The translations under genes and the position numbers were made by a program. This document shows, piece after piece, positions 26,423 through 32,824 of a DNA stretch of 64,000 nucleotides (positions within the stretch are counted from its first letter, which is position 1; the number at the start of each line of letters is the position of its first letter). Source of the stretch: Gemmatimonadota bacterium. GTDB taxonomy: Bacteria > Gemmatimonadota > Gemmatimonadetes > Gemmatimonadales > GWC2-71-9. Under the pieces are notes generated by a model that saw only the letters and a list, made by a program, of their open reading frames with translations, ran no database searches and was not told where the DNA came from. Location of the stretch: assembly GCA_029863245.1 (NCBI GenBank), contig JAOTVV010000014.1, positions 1-64,000 on the forward strand, written 5' to 3'.

Positions 26423-26800
26423 GCTGGATCGGTTCCTGTCGACCCAATTGACACGTTGGCAGAATATGTCGACATTCCGGCTGATTCTCTACAGATCACA
26501 AGGGGTCTAACCCGGCAGGTCTCAATTCAATGCCATAGAATGGGACAGTTCACCTGCAAGACCAACAAGGGAATATTCACTGTCGAGCGGCTACCTAGAC
26601 GCTGGTCCATTTGAGGACCGTTTCGTCTGCGGCCGAGGGAGTCACCCCGTCTGAGCTCCTTTGCAGAGAGCCACCGTTCACGTCCGACCGGCCCTTCACC
26701 CCCTCAAGCCACGCTAGCGGCCCGAGCTATTGTCTCGTATTTTGAAACCCGCAGGCCGATGCCCCTGTGCACTCCTCCGACTGCCAAAGGAGAAGACGCG
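26423..26800. other. Divergent spacer upstream of RiPP precursor
   Basis: 378 bp without a gene. It includes the second copy of the 38-bp dispersed repeat. Promoters for the glycosyltransferase and for the precursor operon must lie here but none could be placed firmly. Confidence 0.5.
26595..26632 (+). repeat. 38-bp dispersed repeat, copy 2
   Basis: Matches 10925-10962 at 32 of 38 positions. The shared core is GTCCATTTGAGGACCG. Confidence 0.5.
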
Positions 26801-26965
26801 ATGGACTACCAGGAGCCCCATGCCCAGCACCCGGGTGACCCCACACCGTCGCGGCGCCCCTGGGCGACGCCCCAACTTACCGAGCTCCCCCGTCTCACCG
26901 ATCTCACGCTCCAGACGGGCTCCCCGATCGGCGGCGGCGGGGCGGGCGGCAGCACCGTCTTCTAA
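26801..26965 (+). CDS. Putative RiPP precursor peptide
   Basis: 54 residues from ATG 26801 with AAAGGAG 8-10 nt upstream. The N-terminal half is polar and Pro-rich. Then comes a leader-like segment WATPQLTELPRLTDLTLQTG (residues 21-40) of the W/Y-x-x-P-x-L-x-x-L ... L-T-L type seen in several RiPP leaders. The C-terminal SPIGGGGAGGSTVF is glycine-rich and is the probable core. The radical SAM gene starts 14 bp after the stop. There is no lasso-type acidic residue at core position 7-9 and no cysteine, so lasso, sactipeptide and ranthipeptide types are unlikely. The peptide class could not be named. Assignment is inferred from size, leader pattern and neighbour. Confidence 0.65.
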   Translation: MDYQEPHAQHPGDPTPSRRPWATPQLTELPRLTDLTLQTGSPIGGGGAGGSTVF

Positions 26966-26979
26966 GCCAGGCCATCTCC

Positions 26980-27987
26980 ATGCTGCTTGGGTTCGCGCTG
27001 ACGGAGCACTGCAATCTCCGCTGTCCGCATTGCATTCGGGACGACGTCACGACCGTGCGGTCGCTCGACTCCGCCCTCGTCGCGTCGGTCGTGGCCCAGG
27101 CGATCGCGCTGTACGGCTCGGTCACCGTGAGCCTCACGGGCGGCGAGCCGCTGCTGCATCCGGAGTTCGATCGCCTAGTCGAGTTGTTCGCTAACCGTAG
27201 TGTCCCGTATCGCTTCGTCAGCAATGGCTGGCACATGAGGCGTGTCATGCCGTTGTTCGACCGTTGCCCACCGCAGGCCGTGCGCCTGAGCCTCTCCGGC
27301 GCGTCCGAACAGATCCACGACGATGAACGCGGGCGCGGAAGCTTCCGCCGTGTGCTCCTCGCTGTAGCCCTGATGACCAGCCGGCGGATTCCTGCCGCGC
27401 TCTCGATTGTGATCGATCGTCGCGACCGGTATCAGCTGCGCGAGGCGGCGGACCTGGCCGAGGCGTTGGGGTGCGCTCGGCTGCACGTGATCCTGCCCCA
27501 GCCGGTGCCGGGGAGCGTGGCGCGCGACAGCGATCTGCCGCCCGAGGAATGGCTGCCGGTGCGCCACGAGGTCGAGGCGATTGCAGCGGAACCCGGCCGC
27601 CGCACCGTCGTGGCGCTCGACTACGGCGCGCCGTTCGACGGGCCGGAGACGCCGTGCGAGACGTTCGGGCTCCAGCGCATGTACATCGACACGCGTGGCC
27701 GCGTTTGTACTTGCTGCCAGCTGTCGCAGTACGGCGCGAACGACGCCGAGATCGTGGCCGACCTCAACGTGGAATCGCTGGGCGCTGCGCACCAGAAGTA
27801 CGTCACCCGCCTCCGCGAGCTGCGCGCCGCGCAGGCACCGCGGGCGGGAATCGCTGACGTGTTCGATACGCTTCCCTGTATCCGCTGCGCGCGGGCCTCG
27901 GGGAAGCTGCAATGGCTCACGGCACATTCGTCGAGCGCCTGGTCGGGGGCGGCAGCACCGCCCGCGCGGGCACTCGCCGTCATCTAA
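26980..27987 (+). CDS. Radical SAM enzyme with SPASM/twitch-like C-terminus (putative RiPP maturase)
   Basis: 335 residues. The radical SAM cluster motif is Cys11-x3-Cys15-x2-Cys18 in EHCNLRCPHC, close to the N-terminus, so no fused RRE domain precedes it. The SAM-binding GGE is present (SLTGGEPLLHPEF). The C-terminal region has cysteines at 226, 243, 245, 246, 300 and 303 (CETFGLQRMY, RVCTCCQL, CIRC). This fits a SPASM or twitch domain holding an auxiliary iron-sulfur cluster, as in peptide-modifying enzymes. It lies 14 bp behind the small glycine-rich peptide and probably modifies it in the cytoplasm. No separate RRE/PqqD-like protein, protease or exporter was found nearby. Confidence 0.8.
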   Translation: MLLGFALTEHCNLRCPHCIRDDVTTVRSLDSALVASVVAQAIALYGSVTVSLTGGEPLLHPEFDRLVELFANRSVPYRFVSNGWHMRRVMPLFDRCPPQAVRLSLSGASEQIHDDERGRGSFRRVLLAVALMTSRRIPAALSIVIDRRDRYQLREAADLAEALGCARLHVILPQPVPGSVARDSDLPPEEWLPVRHEVEAIAAEPGRRTVVALDYGAPFDGPETPCETFGLQRMYIDTRGRVCTCCQLSQYGANDAEIVADLNVESLGAAHQKYVTRLRELRAAQAPRAGIADVFDTLPCIRCARASGKLQWLTAHSSSAWSGAAAPPARALAVI

Positions 27988-28019
27988 CGATGGCAACCAA
28001 TCACCACCTGAGGTGGATA

Positions 28020-30080
28020 ATGCTTCGCACTTTCCGGCTGATCGACGCAGGGGCTTTGTCCGCCGTCGTGTTGTTGGTCGCGGCGTGCACCGAGTTCAGC
28101 GCTCCCACCGCTCCGACGGGCCAGTTCCGCACGGAGCTGATCACGTGCCAAGCCTCGGTGAGCGCGGGGACCCTTACCTGCGCCTCGTCGCAGCCGCAGG
28201 GCGCCCCGCACGTGCAGCCCGCCCGGGGGTTAAGCTTCGATCTGATCCTGGGCGGTCAGGGCGCGCTGGTGCGGCTGGCGTCGAGCGGGACCGCCTACAA
28301 CGCCGGGACGTTCACGTCGGACGTCACCGTCGAGAATCTCATCGCGCAGCCGATGAACACAGCCGACGGGACCACGCCGGACGCCGGCGGCATCAAGGTG
28401 TTCTTCCATTCCGGTCCCACGGCGACCGGGGGGACGGGGACGGTCAGCGTGGCGAACGCCGACGGCACGGGGACGTTCACCGGGTCGAACCAGCCGTTTT
28501 TCCTGTACTCGAGCGGCGCGGTGCTGGCGTCGGGTGCCACAACCTCGACAAAGCCATGGGAGTTCACCGTGCCGACTACGGTGACGACGTTCATGTTCGA
28601 GGTTTTTGTGACGACGAGGCTCCCGGATGAAGCGTCCGCGATCGTCGCCCTGGGGCTGTCCCGCACGCCGTCGGCGCTCACGATCGCCCCGGGAGGGAGC
28701 GGCACCACAACCGTCCTCCTCACCCGCACCAACTTCACCGGCGCGGTGACGTTGAGTCTCGCCAGCCCGCCCGTCGGAGTCACCGGCTCGTTCAATCCGT
28801 CGGCACCCACGGGCGCGAGCTCCACGCTGACGCTGGACGTGGGCAGTGGGGTGACCCCCGGCGTCTACCCGCTAACCGTGGAGGGCACCGGGAGCGCCGG
28901 CACCCGCACGACGCCGCTCACACTCACCGTGGGCACGGGGGGCACGGGCAACGTCACGGTGGACTTCTCGAGCTGTCCGGTAGCGGAGCGACCGGTCTGG
29001 CTCGCCGCTCAGAACGGCACGAATCCCTGGGCCCGCGTCACGGGCGCGGGCGACATCTACACCTTCACCATCGGGAGCGGTGGCGGTGGCCTGGCGTACG
29101 TGCTGCTGGGCGCGGGCGACGTTTCGACGGTGACAGTGCAGTACATGGCCCAGGCGGAGCTCACCGCGGGCACGCTGGTGTTCTGTCCCCCGACCGCCGG
29201 CAAGACCATCAACGGCACCGTGGCGGGTGCCGACCTGACCGACATCTCGACGGTCTCGCTCGGCGGGAGGTCGGCCACGGTTTTGACGTTCCTGTCATCC
29301 AGCTTCCAGCTCACCGAGGTTCCCGACGGCGCCCAGGACCTGGTGGCGTATCGGCACAGTTTGGCGGGCGGGGCGGAGAGCGCGATCATCCGCCGGAATC
29401 AGAACATCGCCGACAACGGCTCCGTGGGCGCCTTGGATTTTGGCGGCGTTGAGGCGTTCACGCCGGCCACGGCCACGATCACGCTCAGCGGCCTGCTCGG
29501 GGGCGAGGAGGTCATTCAGGGGATGTTCTACCAGGTGGGCGCGAACTGCGCGACGGCCGCGCTCTACAGCCTCGGCCCGGGCGGGGCGACCTTCACGGCG
29601 TCGGGCATCCCGAGCGGCCAGCAGCTGGTGACCGACTTCCACGGCCTGAACGTGACCGCGTTAAGCAGTGATGAGACGGCGTTCCGGCTCATCACGCAGT
29701 ACAACCACACCCTGGCCGCGCGCACCGTGACGCTGGGCGCGGCCATGCCGACGCCGACGGTCACCTCGCTCGGCGGGCTCTACAAGCGGTTGCAAGCGGA
29801 ATACACGCTGCCGACGGACTACCAGGGCTCAACCGGGTTCGAGTACAACGACGCAGCCGGCAAGTCGGTCAGTATCTTCGCGACGTTCGGCTATCTCGGT
29901 GGGGCGACTACCACGCTCGCGCTCGCCGATTACTCCGGTCTGTCGGGATGGGACAACAACTGGGCGCCGGCCTCGTCGAGCACCGGTGACTGGACGGTGT
30001 TGGGTACGAGTCCCTTCCCCGGCTCGGCGTGCACGGAGGATGCCAGCTTCAAGACCGCGACGGTGAGCGGCACGTTCTAG
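28020..30080 (+). CDS. Large secreted lipoprotein with Ig-like region
   Basis: 686 residues from ATG 28020, supported by GAGGTGG upstream and a lipoprotein signal (DAGALSAVVLLVAAC, Cys about 23). It lies 32 bp after the radical SAM gene, so it is likely cotranscribed. About residues 215-310 resemble an Ig-like module with alternating Thr/Ser-Leu strands (FTGAVTLSLASPPVGVTGSF, GVTPGVYPLTVEG). The remaining 370 residues form a beta-rich C-terminal region of no recognised family (starting VDFSSCPVAERPVW). It could be a surface acceptor or receptor linked to the RiPP product, or an unrelated passenger gene. Confidence 0.65.
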   Translation: MLRTFRLIDAGALSAVVLLVAACTEFSAPTAPTGQFRTELITCQASVSAGTLTCASSQPQGAPHVQPARGLSFDLILGGQGALVRLASSGTAYNAGTFTSDVTVENLIAQPMNTADGTTPDAGGIKVFFHSGPTATGGTGTVSVANADGTGTFTGSNQPFFLYSSGAVLASGATTSTKPWEFTVPTTVTTFMFEVFVTTRLPDEASAIVALGLSRTPSALTIAPGGSGTTTVLLTRTNFTGAVTLSLASPPVGVTGSFNPSAPTGASSTLTLDVGSGVTPGVYPLTVEGTGSAGTRTTPLTLTVGTGGTGNVTVDFSSCPVAERPVWLAAQNGTNPWARVTGAGDIYTFTIGSGGGGLAYVLLGAGDVSTVTVQYMAQAELTAGTLVFCPPTAGKTINGTVAGADLTDISTVSLGGRSATVLTFLSSSFQLTEVPDGAQDLVAYRHSLAGGAESAIIRRNQNIADNGSVGALDFGGVEAFTPATATITLSGLLGGEEVIQGMFYQVGANCATAALYSLGPGGATFTASGIPSGQQLVTDFHGLNVTALSSDETAFRLITQYNHTLAARTVTLGAAMPTPTVTSLGGLYKRLQAEYTLPTDYQGSTGFEYNDAAGKSVSIFATFGYLGGATTTLALADYSGLSGWDNNWAPASSSTGDWTVLGTSPFPGSACTEDASFKTATVSGTF

Positions 30081-30398
30081 ATGAAGCGCAGGCTCACCCT
30101 GTCCGTGGTGGTGTTCCTGGGCTGCACGTCGGGCGAGGCGCCGCGGGTCGCCGCTGCGCCGGCCATCGTGTTCGACTGATTGCGCAACGGTAACCGGGAC
30201 ATCTACCGCGCGGCGCTCGACGGGAAAGACACGGTGCGTCTGACGTCCGACCCCGGCGACGACCAGCATCCCACCGAGCGCGCCGGCACCGTCGTGTTCA
30301 CGAGCTACCGGGACGGCAACGGCGAGCTGTATGCGGTCCCGTCGATCGGGGGCGGCGAGCAGCGCCTCACGACCACCGCTCGCGCGAAGAACCGGGAC
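30081..30398 (+). pseudogene. Decayed PD40 beta-propeller lipoprotein gene
   Basis: It starts ATG 30081 directly after the stop of the preceding gene, with a lipoprotein signal (LTLSVVVFLGC). After AIVFD an in-frame TGA (30177-30179) interrupts. The frame then resumes with LRNGNRDIYRAALDGKDTVRLT and TVVFTSYRDGNGELYAVPS, two clear PD40 blades. At about 30381-30398 it runs into the 243-bp repeat and ends. So the gene has both a nonsense codon and a 3-prime truncation at the repeat junction. Readthrough cannot be excluded but the truncation makes function unlikely. Confidence 0.75.
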
Positions 30399-30558
30399 GC
30401 GGAAATTCCTGCAAGACCCTTCCCTGAGCGGCTCCGCCACCACGGAAGAACTGGAGTTCTTGAAAAGGCTGAGATTCGAAAACAAGCGGCCCACAGAACT
30501 CTACTACTACCGCGAGCTGCAGAGTCTCCGGGATCCACTGCACTTCCGCGCCGGGTAG
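30381..30558 (+). pseudogene. XRE regulator 3-prime fragment
   Basis: Carries the last 60 codons of an XRE regulator related to the one at 23966 (KFLQDPSLSGSATTEELEFL to the terminal DPLHFRAG). A 1-base deletion near its start and the loss of all upstream codons, including the helix-turn-helix, show that it is a remnant. The mostly synonymous differences suggest it derives from a selected paralogue rather than from a recent copying of the left gene. Confidence 0.8.
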
Positions 30559-30623
30559 AACGTATCAACCCGCCTTCGCTCGCGAGCTCGATCCAAATGA
30601 GAGGACGACGACAGGCGCACGCG
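30381..30623 (+). repeat. 243-bp direct repeat, right copy
   Basis: Partner of 24642-24884. It abuts the truncated PD40 gene on its left side. Similarity continues about 65 bp past the stop codon and ends at GACAGGCGCACGCG. Confidence 0.9.
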
Positions 30624-30763
30624 GGCCCCGGCGGGGACGCCGGATCCATCATCGTCGTGGGTTCGAAGAATCCTCACGGCTGCTGAGGGTGGGGACAAAA
30701 GCCCCGAACGCCGCGTGACGCTCGGGACCGAAAGAGCAACCGTCCGGCAGGGCCGGAGCGGCG

Positions 30764-31018
30764 CTAGCGGGTGCGGCGCACGAAGATCCGAGAGGCGCCA
30801 GGCTCCTCCACGGTACCCATGTACTCGTATCCCCGGCGGACAGCCCAGCTGCAGATGTCTATGCTCATGCTGGGATCATCCGACACCACTTCCATCACTT
30901 CGCCGAGGCCGACGGTGCAGGCGCATTGCTCGAGTTCTGCGAGCGCCCGTGCGTGGGCTTCACTTCTCAAGTCTACGACCACGTCCGAATACAGCGTCTC
31001 CAGTGTCCGCGGCGACAT
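30764..31018 (-). CDS. TusA/SirA-fold protein lacking the CPxP motif
   Basis: 84 residues from ATG 31018 with AAGGAGGTG upstream. The pattern VVVDLRSEAHARALAELEQC, GLGEVMEVVSDDPSMSIDIC, SWAVRRGYEYMGTVEEPG and a final IFVRR matches the TusA-like sulfur-carrier fold. The catalytic Cys-Pro-x-Pro that normally follows VDLRG is replaced by SEAHARAL. Cysteines are instead in LEQCACT and IDIC. It may have lost sulfur transfer or use another cysteine. Alone on its strand with short spacers on both sides. Confidence 0.7.
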   Translation of the reverse strand: MSPRTLETLYSDVVVDLRSEAHARALAELEQCACTVGLGEVMEVVSDDPSMSIDICSWAVRRGYEYMGTVEEPGASRIFVRRTR

Positions 31019-31232
31019 GACCCACCTCCTTTTGGGGTCGAGTTGCTGCACATGAAAGTTAATGCGCGTGGTGAAGAGGGTTCCAGTCGGGAATCGACCC
31101 TGGGGCGTGGTGAAAGCCCGGTCAAAAGGTGGCTACGAGTGAACTGACGACGAAGGGACAGGGGAACGTTCGAAGAGGACAAATCCGCCGAGCCGGTCAC
31201 TTGTCCGTGATCGGCGCAAGGAAGCGTGATGG

Positions 31233-32393
31233 CTACACGTTGCGCCCGCAGCCCATCGGGCCAAACACCGGACACCCACCCGGGCTCGACGCCAACCGGT
31301 TCCTGAGCTGCGCCGGAGTCCACGCGACGCGCAAGTCCTCGAGCCGCTCGCCCACCAGCTCGATGCGCTCGCCGCGGATTTCGCCGAGTCCCATCTCGTA
31401 GCCCATCCGGAGCTGCGTCATCCGCGCCGGGTCATGGCTCATGATCCGGGCTGCCGTCGCATCGGCGGCGACGAGATCGGTGCTGGCAATCAGCAGCCAG
31501 GATCCCAAGCGCTCCTTCATGTCGACGCGGTGGCCCCCGTGCCCCAGGGTCGGGCCGTCGCCCTCGACGCCGATCGAGAAATCGACGATCGCGAGATCCG
31601 GCCGGATCCCTTTCACGATGTCGAGGTAGATGGCGGCGATCGCGGCGGTGCTGCTGTGGTCGAACTCTTTCCCCCGATCCCAGTAGCCGTTCACGAACTC
31701 GCCGTAGCGGGTGAACGGCGTGACACCGATGAAGTTCTTGAGCGCCAGCGTGAGCTGCGCCCACGAATGGGTCTTGGCCACAGGAATGGAGATCACGCGG
31801 TCGGCGTTGGCGACGAGACTCGAGACGGCGATCGTGCCGAGGTAGGTGCCGGAAGGCACCTCCACCCACGCGGGGGAGTCGACTTCGAGCGAGGCCACGC
31901 GCACCGGCCGGCCGTAGGCCGCCGTGAGGCGCACCGCTTCCTGGGCAAGGTTCGTGGAGCCATCCAGCGTAGTGGCAAGATCCCAGCGGAGCACCGGCTG
32001 GTGCGAGCCGTCGCCGATCACCACCTCGGCCGCGCCCGCCTTGAGGCATTCTTCCGCGACCGCGACCACGATCTCGGGCTTGGTGCACTCGCCGCTTGCG
32101 AACGGATTGCTCTGCACCGCCCCGGGAAGCGTCACCATGTTCGGCTTGATGAAGACCGTCTCGCCCTCACCCACGACGGTCCCGATGCCGCCCAGGCCGT
32201 CAAGCACATCCCGCGTCATCGTGGCGAGGTTGGCGCCGCGCACCGCCGCGACCCGAGCGGTCGGCTCACCCGGGGCCGTGGTGCCCAGACACGCTCCAGC
32301 CGCCAGGCTCCCGACCGCGCACGCCGATCCGACCGCAAACTCTCGGCGGGTGATGTTTCCCGTGACGTTCAGGCGCTCAGTTGGTCCACGCAT
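31233..32393 (-). CDS. TAT-exported DUF362 protein, second copy
   Basis: 386 residues from ATG 32393 with GGAGGGGG upstream. Twin-arginine signal (ITRREFAVGSACAVGSLAAGA). DUF362 body: VFIKPNMVTLPGAVQSNPF, AAEVVIGDGSHQPVL, VISIPVAKTHSWAQLTLALKNFIG and LAIVDFSIGVEGDGPTLGHGG. It is only distantly similar to the copy at 8558. The C-terminus is Cys/Gly-rich (GGCPVFGPMGCG). Function unknown; not part of an obvious operon. Confidence 0.8.
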   Translation of the reverse strand: MRGPTERLNVTGNITRREFAVGSACAVGSLAAGACLGTTAPGEPTARVAAVRGANLATMTRDVLDGLGGIGTVVGEGETVFIKPNMVTLPGAVQSNPFASGECTKPEIVVAVAEECLKAGAAEVVIGDGSHQPVLRWDLATTLDGSTNLAQEAVRLTAAYGRPVRVASLEVDSPAWVEVPSGTYLGTIAVSSLVANADRVISIPVAKTHSWAQLTLALKNFIGVTPFTRYGEFVNGYWDRGKEFDHSSTAAIAAIYLDIVKGIRPDLAIVDFSIGVEGDGPTLGHGGHRVDMKERLGSWLLIASTDLVAADATAARIMSHDPARMTQLRMGYEMGLGEIRGERIELVGERLEDLRVAWTPAQLRNRLASSPGGCPVFGPMGCGRNV

Positions 32394-32824
32394 CGTCGCC
32401 CCCTCCGTATCGACCACCTGCTCCATATGCTGCGGCTTTCGGGAGGATCGCCTGTGCTGTGCTACACACACGGCGGTGCGAACGGTCCGGGACTCTCTAC
32501 GAACGGGTGGTGCCGAAGGTGCCAGCAGGGAACAGCATATCCTTCGAACCGCGAGGCGCATACTCGATAATGTCGCTGCCCATTGATCGACGGGCCTGGA
32601 CGGCTTCCGGGACAGCGTCCTTGGGGGCCGGGTCTGCCACTGGCGATCGCAGGCTTCCATCTCACGAATGCGAGCCTGCCGACTGCAACTGCACGTCGAT
32701 CTGATGAGCCTCTAAGCTGTTATTTTACAATGAGATATACCGACGCCCTCAAGCACATTCACAAGCCGTCGTCTGTAGTGGCGCTCCGTCGGTCCATCGG
32801 ACCAGCGATCTTGCCACGCGCCCG
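32394..32824. other. Spacer, no gene seen
   Basis: 431 bp between two minus-strand genes. No frame with plausible start and codon use, no repeat and no hairpin terminator was recognised. Confidence 0.5.

Noticed and set aside
26801-26965. Lasso peptide precursor
   Set aside because: No Asp/Glu at core position 7-9 and no lasso cyclase or B1/B2 leader peptidase genes nearby.
31020-31232. tRNA-like stretch GGTTCCAGTCGGGAATCGACC
   Set aside because: A T-arm-like run only; no cloverleaf with acceptor stem and anticodon arm could be drawn.
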